A stretch of 64,000 nt of DNA from Enterobacter asburiae (GCF_007035645.1 NZ_AP019632.1:1364001-1428000), one strand, 5' to 3'. Shown: positions 32,155-41,462, numbered from the stretch's first letter. Notes: generated from the sequence alone by a model not told the origin. Program-made: numbers and translations.

Positions 32155-33624
32155 ATGGGTAGCAATATGGATGTCACAATTAATGGTATTCCGTATGCTC
32201 CCGCCTGCACAAATTCATCGCGGATCGGCATTGCAATAACGACACACAACCGGGCAGACGTTTTAAAGCGCTCCATTGAGCAGCACCAGAAGCATCTTCC
32301 CGCCGGCGCGCTGGTGGTGGTTGTCGATGATGGTTCAAAACCTGCAGTGGTAGTGCCACACGGCGTGCAGCTGCTTCGCCATGAAACATCACTCGGCATT
32401 GTTGCTTCGAAGAACGCTAGCCTGTCAGCCCTGATGGATGCCGGGTGCGAGCACCTGTTTTTATGGGATGACGACGGCTGGCCTATCGCCGACAACTGGC
32501 ACCTGCCGTATATCGAATCTCCAGAGCCGCACCTGGCTTATCAGTTTCTCGATCTGGCTGGCCCGCGAAAGATTAACGATATGACCGTTCTGTACCGGGA
32601 TGATAAGCATATTGCTTACACCGGGCAGCGTGGTGTGATGCTGTACTACCATCGCAATGCTATTGAGAAGGTTGGCGGGTTCGATCCGGTGTATGGTAGG
32701 GGCATGTATGAGCATCCTGATTTGGCGCTTCGGATTTATAACGCTGGCTTAACGTCCTGGGCGTTTGCTGATGTGGTTGGCTCTGAAAAGCTGATTCATT
32801 CAATGGACGAGTACGAAGAAGGCGCGCGCAGCATACCGAGGCCAGAACGTGAAGCGCTCGATAAAAAGAACGCTGTGATTTACGGGCAGCGCCGGGATTC
32901 AGGCTATACAGGCTATGCCGAGTATCGATCTCAGCGCGACGTGGTTATCACTACGTTACTGACCAGCCAGCCAGACCCGCAGCGCGGTACGAAAATGGCT
33001 GCCTCGCCTGACATGCTGGCTAAATGGGCCTCATCACTTCGGAATTGTAGCCGTATTGCGCTGGTGGATGAGCTGCATACGGCACCGGCAGACGTTGAGC
33101 TGTATCGCGTCCCTGACGTGAAGATGAATGTCTACTTCCGGCGCTGGCTTCACATCTGGCAGCATCTACGCGATCACCCTGAATACCGGTTCGTCTGGTG
33201 TACCGATGGTACCGATGTCGAAATGCTTCGCGCACCATGGGATGAAATGCAGCCAGGGAATGTTTACGTCGGTTCCGAACCGAAGACCTACGCCGACACC
33301 TGGGCAAAGCAGAATCATCCTGAGCGTATCTATCAGGAGTTCATTGAAGCGCACCGCAATAATGTGATGCTTAACGCTGGTCTGCTGGGTGGCAGCCGCG
33401 CTGATGTTATGGCGTTCGCTCACGGCATCATCCGTCTTTACTACCGGATCGAGAGTTATCGCTTCTGGAAGAAAGAACAGGCTGGCGCTGCGGTGGGGGA
33501 TATGATCGCTTTTGGCATTGTCGCTAAGTCTTTTGGCGATCGCATTGTCACCGGCCCGCGCATCCATACAGTTTTTAAGACTGATGGTATTGGCAAAGAA
33601 TGCGCCTGGTTTAAACACAAATAG
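32155..33624 (+). CDS. Two-domain glycosyltransferase (GT2 plus second GT-A module)
   Basis: 489 residues, no membrane segment or signal peptide. Residues 22-260 are a family-2 glycosyltransferase (GIAITTHNRADVLKRS, VVVDDGS with D58-D59, LFLWDDDG with D105-D107, and GGFDPVYGRG). Residues 262-489 look like a second GT-A fold with its own metal site TDGTD (D351, D354) and VMLNAGLLGG. Cytoplasmic, placed just before the packaging genes rather than with wall-modification genes. Target (DNA, virion protein or surface glycan) unknown. An ATG at 32167 is an alternative start. Confidence 0.8.
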   Translation: MGSNMDVTINGIPYAPACTNSSRIGIAITTHNRADVLKRSIEQHQKHLPAGALVVVVDDGSKPAVVVPHGVQLLRHETSLGIVASKNASLSALMDAGCEHLFLWDDDGWPIADNWHLPYIESPEPHLAYQFLDLAGPRKINDMTVLYRDDKHIAYTGQRGVMLYYHRNAIEKVGGFDPVYGRGMYEHPDLALRIYNAGLTSWAFADVVGSEKLIHSMDEYEEGARSIPRPEREALDKKNAVIYGQRRDSGYTGYAEYRSQRDVVITTLLTSQPDPQRGTKMAASPDMLAKWASSLRNCSRIALVDELHTAPADVELYRVPDVKMNVYFRRWLHIWQHLRDHPEYRFVWCTDGTDVEMLRAPWDEMQPGNVYVGSEPKTYADTWAKQNHPERIYQEFIEAHRNNVMLNAGLLGGSRADVMAFAHGIIRLYYRIESYRFWKKEQAGAAVGDMIAFGIVAKSFGDRIVTGPRIHTVFKTDGIGKECAWFKHK

Positions 33625-33630
33625 GCTTAT

Positions 33631-34140
33631 ATGAAAAAGACCAGAACTTTCAGTGAAAGATTCTGGGAAAAGGTCGTTGTTGCTTCTCCAGATGAATGCT
33701 GGATCTGGAATGCGGCTAAGAGAAAGAGTCCTATAGGCGGTGGGAAGTATTTATTTTACGGGCATTTGAAAGCTGGAGTTACTGCTGGCGGGCCTGGAAA
33801 GATGATTCTTGCACACAGAGCTTCATGGGAACTTTGCAACGGACCTATCCCAGACGGATATTTGATTGACCATACCTGCCATAACACTCTTTGCGTCAAC
33901 CCAAAACATCTTCGAATAGCAACACCAAAACAAAACGCTGAAAACAGGCATCGTCACTCCTCTGCGTCAGGATTTCGTGGCGTTACTTGGAATCGGGATA
34001 TGAAGAAATGGTGTGCTCACTATAAAGAGCATGGTACCCGTCATCACCTTGGTTACTTTGACTGTAAGCATGAAGCCGCTGAGGTTGCACGACGAGCCCG
34101 TAATAAGGTGTTTACCCATAATGATGCTGACAGATATTAA
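33631..34140 (+). CDS. HNH homing-type endonuclease with AP2 domain
   Basis: 169 residues. HNH motif YLIDHTCHNTLCVNPKHL near residues 84-101 and a C-terminal AP2 DNA-binding domain (SGFRGVTWNRDMKKWCAHY, LGYFDCKHEAAEVARRA). This is the build of free-standing homing endonucleases. It sits between the two glycosyltransferase genes and overlaps the second by 17 bases, so it may have invaded this locus. No intron is visible. Confidence 0.85.
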   Translation: MKKTRTFSERFWEKVVVASPDECWIWNAAKRKSPIGGGKYLFYGHLKAGVTAGGPGKMILAHRASWELCNGPIPDGYLIDHTCHNTLCVNPKHLRIATPKQNAENRHRHSSASGFRGVTWNRDMKKWCAHYKEHGTRHHLGYFDCKHEAAEVARRARNKVFTHNDADRY

Positions 34141-34711
34141 GTTTGTTGTGGTTGGACATCACTCTCGCATAGGTCATGCGCAACGACTTACCGCGCTGCT
34201 GGATGCTCATCTGCTTATTGATGACGGTAACCACGGTGCTAACTGGAATCATCGGCGCGCTATCGAATGGGCTGCCGAGCAACCTTGCCGGGTAGTGGTG
34301 CTGGAAGACGACGCATTTCCGGTACCCGGATTCACCGAAAAGGTCACTGACTGGCTGGCTCGTTTTCCTGACGACATGTTGAGCTTTTATCTCGGTACTG
34401 GCCGACCACCTCAGTATCAAATGCAGATAGCTGAGCGGCTGATTGTTGCTGATAAGACTCAGGCTGATTACATCACGCTGCAGCGGCTTATACACGGCGT
34501 TTGTTATAGCGTACCCCCTCAGAATATTGAACGAGTCCTTTCTCGATGGGACAGCAGCAAGCCAGCTGATTATGCCGTAGGTGATGCCTATGGCGGCGCA
34601 GTGGTTTATCCGTGTTACTCGCTGGTGGATCATGCTGACGGCGAACCGGTTGAGCGTCACCCTGACTCAGCGCCACGAACAGAGCGACGTAGGGCGTGGA
34701 GGTTAGCCTAA
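34124..34711 (+). CDS. Second glycosyltransferase-like protein
   Basis: 195 residues from ATG 34124 (34121 possible). IKFVVVGHHSRIGHAQRL then LLIDDGNHGANWNHRRAIEW and VVVLEDDAFPVPGF give a GT-A-like core with the acidic pair LEDDA; YAVGDAYGGAVVYPCYSLVDH closes it, reminiscent of family-25 type transferases. It accompanies the two-domain enzyme and shares its orientation. The acceptor is unknown. Confidence 0.7.
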   Translation: MLTDIKFVVVGHHSRIGHAQRLTALLDAHLLIDDGNHGANWNHRRAIEWAAEQPCRVVVLEDDAFPVPGFTEKVTDWLARFPDDMLSFYLGTGRPPQYQMQIAERLIVADKTQADYITLQRLIHGVCYSVPPQNIERVLSRWDSSKPADYAVGDAYGGAVVYPCYSLVDHADGEPVERHPDSAPRTERRRAWRLA

Positions 34712-35061
34712 TGCCTGCGTTAATACCGAGAGCATGCCGCAAGCGTGGCTGTCCTGGCACAACCACAGACCGCTCAGGCTATTGTCCCAGGCACCTTAAC
34801 GAAGGCTGGCAGCAGCATCAGCGAGGACAGAGCAGACATCAGCGAGGTTATGGCAGCAAGTGGGACAGGCTGCGCCCAATCGTTCTCGACAGAGATAAAC
34901 ACCTTTGTCAGGAATGCCTGCGAAATGGAAGGTATACACCCGCTGAGACGGTGGACCACATCACCGCCAAAGCAAATGGGGGGACCGATGACCTGTCCAA
35001 CCTCGAAAGCCTCTGCAAGCCCTGCCACAGGGCGAAGACAGCGGTCGAAAGACTCAAATGA
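34711..35061 (+). CDS. HNH endonuclease, packaging-associated
   Basis: 116 residues from ATG 34711, overlapping the upstream TAA. Four-Cys zinc site (CRKRGCPG, then CQECL and CKPCH) and the HNH core TVDHITAKANGGTDDLSNLES. In HK97-type phages the equivalent (gp74) lies at the end of the genome beside cos and helps terminase cut; the same place here suggests the same role. Confidence 0.88.
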   Translation: MPALIPRACRKRGCPGTTTDRSGYCPRHLNEGWQQHQRGQSRHQRGYGSKWDRLRPIVLDRDKHLCQECLRNGRYTPAETVDHITAKANGGTDDLSNLESLCKPCHRAKTAVERLK

Positions 35062-35218
35062 CATCAATTCTCATTTGAGTAGACCGAGGGGGAGGGCGGG
35101 TTGAAAGTTCAGGAACGACGCGGCTAAGGACCGCCGCCTAACCTCTTTTCACATCGCCGCAGGTTAGAAAACTTTTTTATGGGGTCCCCCATTCGATGAT
35201 TAATAGGAGTTTTCGATT
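35062..35218 (+). other. Probable cos site region
   Basis: 157 bases without a gene between the HNH gene and terS, holding a G-rich run (GAGGGGGAGGGCGGGTTG near 35087-35104), an imperfect palindrome around GCGGCTAAGGACCGCCGC, and the ribosome site of terS. In HK97-like phages cos lies in exactly this position. The cut point cannot be read from sequence alone. Confidence 0.55.
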
Positions 35219-35692
35219 ATGTCTGGACCACCGAAAACCCCGACCCATCTACGTTTGGTGAGGGGTAACCCATCAAAACGCCCGATCAATGAGAACGAAC
35301 CAAAACCCGCTGCAGGGGTACCCCCAACGCCGAAGCATTTCGACAAGCAGGGGAAATACTGGTTCAAGCGGATGGCCGATGAGCTCGATGCTATTGGTGT
35401 TATGTCCCAACTGGACGCCAGAGCCCTTGAGTTGCTGGTTGAGGCATATACCGAATACCGGCACCACTGCGACACGCTTGAAATTGAGGGGTACACCTAC
35501 CGTACCGAAACGCAGAGCGGGGATGTGATGATCAAAGCTCACCCGGCGGCAATCATGAAAGCTGATGCCTGGAAACGTCTACGTGCCATGCTCGGTGAGT
35601 TCGGCATGACGCCAGCAAGCCGCTCTAAAGTGAATGCAAAAGGTCCTGATGCGGTCGACCCGCTGACCGAGTTTATGAAAGCGAGGGATTAA
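35219..35692 (+). CDS. Terminase small subunit, P27 family
   Basis: 157 residues. Recognises cos DNA for packaging. N-terminus MSGPPKTPTHLRLVRGNPSKRPIN (in short, the PTHLRLVRGNPSKR motif) is diagnostic for P27-type TerS, followed by a helical domain (LDAIGVMSQLDARALELLV). Stop and TerL start overlap by one base. Confidence 0.92.
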   Translation: MSGPPKTPTHLRLVRGNPSKRPINENEPKPAAGVPPTPKHFDKQGKYWFKRMADELDAIGVMSQLDARALELLVEAYTEYRHHCDTLEIEGYTYRTETQSGDVMIKAHPAAIMKADAWKRLRAMLGEFGMTPASRSKVNAKGPDAVDPLTEFMKARD

Positions 35693-37428
35693 TGGCTAAG
35701 GTTGCAGAAGGCATCCGCTACGCCGAGAGGGTGGTGGCGGGAGAAATTATTGCCTGTGAGTATGTTCGCCTTGCCTGCCAGCGTTTTCTTGACGATCTGG
35801 CACACGGCGAAGAGCGCGGTATTTTCTTCAGTGAGCCACGCGCGCAGCACATTCTGAATTTCTATAATTTTGTTCCTCACGTAAAAGGCGCTCTAGCAGG
35901 CCAGCCTATTGAGCTGATGGACTGGCATGTTTTCATCCTGATTAATATTTTTGGCTTTGTTATCCCGCTGGTTAACGAAGAGACGGGGGAAACCGTTCTG
36001 CGTAACGACGGCAGCGGTCGGCCGGTGATGGTTCGGCGTTTCCGTACAGCAGATGTTGAGGTGGCCCGTAAAAATGCCAAATCAACGCTTTGCTCCGGTG
36101 TGGGGCTTTATATGGCTGGCGCAGACGGCGAAGGCGGGGCGGAGGTTTATTCCGCTGCAACCACCCGTGACCAGGCGCGAATTGTTTTTGAAGACGCGAA
36201 AAATATGGTCAAGAAGGCGAAAGCCACTCTTGGGCGGATCTTCGAATTCAACAAGCTCGCTATCTACCAGGAGCAAACGGCCTCCAAATTCGAGCCTTTA
36301 TCATCAGATGCGAACAACCTCGACGGCCTGAACATTCATTGCGCCATCGTCGACGAGCTGCATGCTCATAAAACCCGTGACGTCTGGGACGTTCTTGAGA
36401 CGGCCACCGGCGCGCGCCTGCAATCTCTGCTTTTCGGTATCACCACCGCCGGCTTCAACAAAGAAGGCATCTGTTACGAACTACGCGATTACGCAATCAA
36501 GGTCCTGCGAGGCTTGGTTAAAGACGATACGTTTTTTGCCATCATCTACACCTTAGATGAAGGTGACGATCCCTTTGATGAAAAAGTCTGGCAGAAGGCG
36601 AATCCGGGGCTGGGTATCTGTAAGCGCTGGGATGACCTTCGCCGCCTGGCTAAAAAGGCGAAAGAGCAGGTTTCGGCCAGGATTAACTTTTTCACCAAAC
36701 ACATGAACATCTGGGTTACCGCTGAGTCTGCCTGGATGGACATGATGAAATGGGAAAAATGCGAGTTTATCGCCCCGCAGCACGAACTTAAAACCTATCC
36801 CTCCTGGGTGGGCGTTGACCTTTCAAACAAAATTGATATCTGTGCAGCCGCTAAAGTCTGGCGCGCACCAGGTGGCCACGTTCATGCGGATTTTAAATTC
36901 TGGCTGCCGGAGGGACGCCTTGATAAGTGTTCACGCCAGATGGCAGAGCTCTATCGTAAGTGGGCCGGGATGGACAAGCTGATCCTTACCGACGGGGATG
37001 TAATCGACCATGCTCAGATTAAGGAAGAGCTACAGGTGTGGGTTGCTGGCGAGAGTCTGAAAGAAATTGGCTTCGACCCGTGGAGTGCGACGCAGTTCAG
37101 CCTTGCGCTGGCAGAAGAAGGGCTGCCGCTGGTGGAAGTGCCGCAGACGGTTCGCAATTTCTCTGAGGCGATGAAAGAGGTCGAAGCACTGGTATACGGT
37201 GGCCGCTTCCATCACAGCGATCACCCGGTAATGAACTGGATGATGTCCAACGTAACCGTCAAACCTGACCGGAACGAGAACATTTTCCCGAACAAGTCCA
37301 CACCAGAGGCCAAGATTGATGGCCCGGCGGCATTGTTCACAGCAATGAGCCGCGTTCTGGTTAACGGTGGCAACGACCAGCAGGATCTCTCCGGATTCTT
37401 CAATAATCCCATCATGGTAGGTTTCTGA
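35692..37428 (+). CDS. Terminase large subunit
   Basis: 578 residues. Packaging ATPase and nuclease of the HK97 type. ATPase part has a Walker A-like ARKNAKST near 125 and Walker B CAIVDELHAHK near 222-232; the C-terminal nuclease part has acidic residues in WVGVDLSNKID and LTDGDVID. It overlaps terS and the portal gene by one base each. Confidence 0.94.
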   Translation: MAKVAEGIRYAERVVAGEIIACEYVRLACQRFLDDLAHGEERGIFFSEPRAQHILNFYNFVPHVKGALAGQPIELMDWHVFILINIFGFVIPLVNEETGETVLRNDGSGRPVMVRRFRTADVEVARKNAKSTLCSGVGLYMAGADGEGGAEVYSAATTRDQARIVFEDAKNMVKKAKATLGRIFEFNKLAIYQEQTASKFEPLSSDANNLDGLNIHCAIVDELHAHKTRDVWDVLETATGARLQSLLFGITTAGFNKEGICYELRDYAIKVLRGLVKDDTFFAIIYTLDEGDDPFDEKVWQKANPGLGICKRWDDLRRLAKKAKEQVSARINFFTKHMNIWVTAESAWMDMMKWEKCEFIAPQHELKTYPSWVGVDLSNKIDICAAAKVWRAPGGHVHADFKFWLPEGRLDKCSRQMAELYRKWAGMDKLILTDGDVIDHAQIKEELQVWVAGESLKEIGFDPWSATQFSLALAEEGLPLVEVPQTVRNFSEAMKEVEALVYGGRFHHSDHPVMNWMMSNVTVKPDRNENIFPNKSTPEAKIDGPAALFTAMSRVLVNGGNDQQDLSGFFNNPIMVGF

Positions 37429-38732
37429 TGAAAAAAAACAAACAGCCAGGCAGGGTGAAAAGCGCTCTGCTTAACTGGCTTGGTGTGCCTATCAGCCTGA
37501 CTACCGGCACGTTCTGGGAGGAATGGTTTGGCACCAGCAGCAGCGGAAAGGTGGTCACGGCCGATAAAGCCATCCAGCTATCGGCTGTGTGGGCATGCGT
37601 AAGACTGTTAAGCGAGTCTATTTCAACCCTTCCACTGAAAATATACGTTCGACAGCCTGACGGTTCGCGTAAAGCGGCAACCGATCATCCGGCCTATTCG
37701 ATACTGTGCCGCCGACCCAATTCAGAAATGACACCATCACGCTTTATGTTGATGGTGGTCGCCAGTATTTGCCTGCGCGGGAACGCCTTCATTGAGAAGA
37801 AATTCATCGCAAACCGCCTGGTTTCGCTGGTGCCTTTGCTGCCGCAGAACATGGTGGTTAAACGCCTCACTACCGGTGCGCTGGAATACAAATACACTGA
37901 AAACGGAAACGAGCGCGTCATTCCGGTCAAAAACATCATGCACATTCGCGGGTTCGGCCTGGACGGTGTTTGCGGCATGATGCCGATGAAGACTGGCCGG
38001 GATGTGATCGGTTCAGCAATGGCCGTTGAAGAGTCCGCGGCGAAGATATTCGAGCAGGGTCTGCAGAGCTCAGGTTTTCTCTCCGCTGATAATGCGCTGA
38101 CAGACGATCAACGTGAAAGACTTCGTGGCTATATGGCATCATTCACCGGCTCCAAAAACGCCGGAAAAATTATGGTTCTTGAAGGCGGCCTGAAATATCA
38201 GGGCGTGACCATGAACCCGGAAGATGCTCAGATGCTCGAAAGCCGCGCATTTAGCATTGAGGAAATCTGCCGATGGTTTCGCGTGCCGCCTTTCATGGTT
38301 GGTCACACCACGAAACAAAGCAGCTGGGCATCAAGCCTGGAAGGTATGAACCTGCAGTTCCTGACTCATACACTTCGACCGCTGCTGGTGAATATTGAGC
38401 AGGAAATTGGCCGGTGCTTACTCGACAGCGATGACGAAGTGTTTGCAGAATTCTCTGTTGAAGGTCTACTGCGAGCCGATAGTGCAGGTCGCGCGGCATA
38501 CTATACCAGCGCGCTTCAAAATGGCTGGATGTCCCGTAATGACGTTCGTCGTCTTGAGAACATGCCGCCAATTGAAGGGGGCGATATTTACACCGTTCAG
38601 CTCAACCTGACGCAACTGAAAAATCTCGAAAGCAGCAACCCTGCTGTTCAGGCACTGGCCCTGCGAGAGCTGCATAACCACGTATTCCCCGATATTTCCT
38701 TTGAACAATCTCCGCTGAAACAGGCCGCTTAG
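37428..38732 (+). CDS. Portal protein, HK97 family
   Basis: 434 residues. Dodecameric DNA channel at the head vertex. Family segments SAVWACVRLLSESISTLPLK, GLQSSGFLSADN and FRVPPFMVGHTTKQSSWASS are all present. C-terminal part (residues about 370-434) is short, so full length for the HK97 group. One-base overlap with TerL. Confidence 0.94.
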   Translation: MKKNKQPGRVKSALLNWLGVPISLTTGTFWEEWFGTSSSGKVVTADKAIQLSAVWACVRLLSESISTLPLKIYVRQPDGSRKAATDHPAYSILCRRPNSEMTPSRFMLMVVASICLRGNAFIEKKFIANRLVSLVPLLPQNMVVKRLTTGALEYKYTENGNERVIPVKNIMHIRGFGLDGVCGMMPMKTGRDVIGSAMAVEESAAKIFEQGLQSSGFLSADNALTDDQRERLRGYMASFTGSKNAGKIMVLEGGLKYQGVTMNPEDAQMLESRAFSIEEICRWFRVPPFMVGHTTKQSSWASSLEGMNLQFLTHTLRPLLVNIEQEIGRCLLDSDDEVFAEFSVEGLLRADSAGRAAYYTSALQNGWMSRNDVRRLENMPPIEGGDIYTVQLNLTQLKNLESSNPAVQALALRELHNHVFPDISFEQSPLKQAA

Positions 38733-38745
38733 GAGCACTTTCCTG

Positions 38746-39594
38746 ATGAGCAAAAAACAACTTCCGGTAGCACCGGCGGGTCGCCCCTGCGCGCGCGTTA
38801 CCTGTGAAACATTACCGTCCGCACTGGACCGCTGGGACGGCGGGATCAAAGCGGCGGCCACCGACGATAACAGCATTTCTGTTTTTGATGTTATCGGGCA
38901 GGACTACTGGGGCGAAGGGGTAACAGCTAAACGTATTGCCGGTGCGCTTCGGGCTATGAACGGCGCCGACGTCACGGTGAATATCAACTCACCGGGCGGC
39001 GACATGTTCGAAGGTCTGGCTATTTATAACCTGCTCCGCGAATACGAAGGCCGTGTAACGGTGAAGGTGCTGGGCATTGCCGCCAGCGCCGCCTCGATAG
39101 TTGCGATGGCCGGGGATGATATTCAGATTGGCCGCGGTGCCTTCCTGATGATCCACAACTGCTGGGTATACGCGATGGGAAACCGTCATGATTTTGCAGA
39201 ACTGGCACAGTCACTGGAACCCTTCGATACCGCTATGGCTGACATCTACGCGGCGCGCTCCGGCCTTGATATGGCCGCCGTGCAGAAGCTGATGGACGCG
39301 GAAAGCTATATAGGTGGCAGTGATGCTGTGGCGAAGGGACTGGCAGACAGCTTGCTTTCTGCTGATGCGGTCAGCGACGGCGACGAATCGCCTGCAGCCG
39401 CGCTTCGCAAACTTGATGCATTGCTGGCCAAGACAAACACCCCGCGCTCTGAGCGCAGAAAACTCATTAAAGCCTTATCCGGTGGCATGCCTGGCGCTGT
39501 CACCACCAACGACGGTACGCCGGGCGCTGCCGAAGATATCAAACCTGAGACCATCAATTCACTTGAAATCGCCCTGGCGGCGTTAGTCAAATAA
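38746..39594 (+). CDS. Head maturation protease, ClpP-type
   Basis: 282 residues. Cleaves scaffold or capsid during head assembly. ClpP fold: INSPGGDMFEGLAIYNLLR, nucleophile serine in GIAASAASIVAMAG, and catalytic His in LMIHNCWVYAMGN. The C-terminal 70 residues are low-complexity and might provide a scaffold-like tail. Placed between portal and capsid genes as usual. Confidence 0.92.
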   Translation: MSKKQLPVAPAGRPCARVTCETLPSALDRWDGGIKAAATDDNSISVFDVIGQDYWGEGVTAKRIAGALRAMNGADVTVNINSPGGDMFEGLAIYNLLREYEGRVTVKVLGIAASAASIVAMAGDDIQIGRGAFLMIHNCWVYAMGNRHDFAELAQSLEPFDTAMADIYAARSGLDMAAVQKLMDAESYIGGSDAVAKGLADSLLSADAVSDGDESPAAALRKLDALLAKTNTPRSERRKLIKALSGGMPGAVTTNDGTPGAAEDIKPETINSLEIALAALVK

Positions 39595-39603
39595 GGACCC
39601 TTT

Positions 39604-40815
39604 ATGTCTGAAGTAAACGATATTCTGAAAAAAGTCACGGCCAGCATTGAAGAGGCAACCGGCAAGTTCAACGCTAAAGCAGAAGATGCACTCAAAGAGG
39701 CGCAGAAATCCGGCAAGCTGTCAGAAGAAACAAAGGCAGCCGTCGATAAAATGGCTTCTGAGTTCAACGCACTGCGTGAGGCAGAAAAAACGCTGAAGGC
39801 AGCTATGGGCGAACTGGAACAACATGTTGCCCAGATGCCGCTGGCAAACGCGAAGCATGTTGTGGAGTCAATCGGCCAGCAGGTGATCTCTGCCGAGGCG
39901 CTCAAAACCTTTGCTGCCGGTGTTGAAGGTGGTAAACGTATCAGCATCCCTGTGAAGGCTGCTTTGACTTCTGCAGATGTTCCTGATGGTGTTGTGGAGC
40001 CTCAGCGCCTGCCGGGTATTGATACGGCACCGAAGCAGCGCCTGTTCATCCGCGATCTGATTGCACCAGGTCGCACTTCCTCCCCGGCTATTTTCTGGGT
40101 GCAGCAGACAGGCTTTACCAATAACGCGAAAGTGGTTCCTGAAAATACGCAGAAACCATACAGCGAAATTGAGTTCACGCCTAAAATCACTGGCGTCAGC
40201 ACTATCGCCCACCTGTTCAAAGCCTCAAAGCAGATCCTGGATGACTTCGCACAGTTGCAGTCCACCGTTGATGCCGAAATGCGCTACGGGCTGAAGTATG
40301 CAGAAGAGCAGGAAATTCTCTTCGGTGATGGTACCGGCGTTCATCTGCATGGCATCGTTCCTCAGGCATCCGCTTTTAATCCGGCGTTCACTGTCGAACA
40401 GCAGAGCGGGATTGATGATCTGCGTCTGGCAATGTTGCAGGCGCAGTTGGCGCGCTTCCCTGCATCCGGTCACGTTCTTCACTTCATTGACTGGGCGCGG
40501 ATCGAGCTGACAAAAGACAGCCTGGGCCGTTACATCCTGGCAAACCCGGCGGCACTGACTGGCCCGACATTGTGGGGTCTGCCGGTTGTTGCAACGGAAG
40601 CGGCAGCCTTCCAGGGTAAATTCCTGACCGGTGCATTCAACGCTGGCGCGCAAATCTTCGACCGCGAAGATGCGAACGTGGTGATCTCCACGGAGAACGC
40701 CGACGACTTCGAGAAAAACATGATCACCATCCGTTGCGAAGAACGTCTGGCGCTGGCTGTGAAACGCCCTGAGGCGTTCGTGTACGGTTCATTCAGCACC
40801 GGCGCGGGTAGCTGA
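39604..40815 (+). CDS. Major capsid protein, HK97 fold
   Basis: 403 residues. N-terminal about 110 residues are a charged coiled-coil (delta domain, normally removed by the protease; KKVTASIEEATGKFNAKAED), then the HK97 fold with FIRDLIAPGRTSSPAIFWVQ, PYSEIEFTPKITGVSTIAHL and a C-terminal AVKRPEAFVYG. Followed by a strong terminator. Confidence 0.94.
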   Translation: MSEVNDILKKVTASIEEATGKFNAKAEDALKEAQKSGKLSEETKAAVDKMASEFNALREAEKTLKAAMGELEQHVAQMPLANAKHVVESIGQQVISAEALKTFAAGVEGGKRISIPVKAALTSADVPDGVVEPQRLPGIDTAPKQRLFIRDLIAPGRTSSPAIFWVQQTGFTNNAKVVPENTQKPYSEIEFTPKITGVSTIAHLFKASKQILDDFAQLQSTVDAEMRYGLKYAEEQEILFGDGTGVHLHGIVPQASAFNPAFTVEQQSGIDDLRLAMLQAQLARFPASGHVLHFIDWARIELTKDSLGRYILANPAALTGPTLWGLPVVATEAAAFQGKFLTGAFNAGAQIFDREDANVVISTENADDFEKNMITIRCEERLALAVKRPEAFVYGSFSTGAGS

Positions 40816-40823
40816 TAAATATT

Positions 40824-40847
40824 GCGGCCTTCGGGCCGCTTTTTTTC
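40824..40847 (+). terminator. Terminator after the capsid gene
   Basis: GCGGCC-TTCG-GGCCGC with a seven-T tail, within the late operon directly after the major capsid gene. Confidence 0.85.
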
Positions 40848-40858
40848 GGGGCAAACAA

Positions 40859-41185
40859 ATGATTGATCAAGATGTGGTGAAACAGCACTGCCGAATTGAT
40901 ACCGACTTTACCGGTGATGATGCCCTGCTGACTTTATACACCGGTGCGGCGGCCCGGTACGTCCAGACATGGACAAGGCGAACGCTGTATGAGAACGAAA
41001 GCAGCCCTGGCTATTCAGACGACCCGGATCCGATTCTACTGAATGATGATGTTAAGACAGCCATGTTATTGCTGATCGGACACTGGTATGCCAACAGAGA
41101 GACAGTGTCCGTCGGCCAGACAGTGGCAGAAGTACCCTTTGCAGTTGAAGCCTTGCTGCAACCATACCGAATTTACGGGGTGTAA
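40859..41185 (+). CDS. Head-tail connector protein (gp6-like)
   Basis: 108 residues. Adaptor under the portal. MIDQDVVKQHCRIDTDFTGD, then LLTLYTGAAARYVQTWTRRTL and ALLQPYRIYGV, the usual pattern of phage gp6-type connectors. Confidence 0.85.
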   Translation: MIDQDVVKQHCRIDTDFTGDDALLTLYTGAAARYVQTWTRRTLYENESSPGYSDDPDPILLNDDVKTAMLLLIGHWYANRETVSVGQTVAEVPFAVEALLQPYRIYGV

Positions 41186-41187
41186 AA

Positions 41188-41343
41188 ATGTCCTGTTCAG
41201 GATGCGCTGAAAGGCGCGAGTGGTTAAAAAAATGGGTTAAAATTGCGTATGAACGAGCAACAGGCAAACGAACTGATATCGGCGCTACGCGAACAGACAG
41301 CAGCGCAAATGGCACAAACGGACGCGATAAACCGACTGGCTGA
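41188..41343 (+). CDS. 51-residue CxxC protein, overlapping
   Basis: Too short for routine gene calling. MSCSGCAERREWLKKWVKIA then YERATGKRTDIGATRTDS and a Gly/Asn-rich end. The CxxC near the N-terminus and the first 25 residues resemble small proteins encoded in head gene clusters of enteric siphophages. Its ATG lies three bases after the connector stop; the second half overlaps the next gene in another frame. Confidence 0.6.
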   Translation: MSCSGCAERREWLKKWVKIAYERATGKRTDIGATRTDSSANGTNGRDKPTG

Positions 41344-41461
41344 TTCGAATGTGGCACTATGTGACCTCATTATCCAGTCTATGGCTGAAGATGACACAAT
41401 CGAAATTTCTGCGCTTGATGATTTGAAGCCACAATACCTCAGCCAAAAAGCAAGGGGGTAG
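41249..41461 (+). CDS. Small helical phage protein
   Basis: 70 residues from ATG 41249. MNEQQANELISALREQTAAQ followed by a helical NRLADSNVALCDLIIQSMAE, ending in a short acidic part. Its 5' part overlaps the 51-residue gene. Function unknown; common in HK97-type head clusters. Confidence 0.65.
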   Translation: MNEQQANELISALREQTAAQMAQTDAINRLADSNVALCDLIIQSMAEDDTIEISALDDLKPQYLSQKARG

Positions 41462-41462
41462 T

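Noticed and set aside
33631..34140. Group I intron associated with the HNH-AP2 gene
   Set aside because: No interrupted gene on either side; flanking reading frames are complete, so the endonuclease gene is free-standing.
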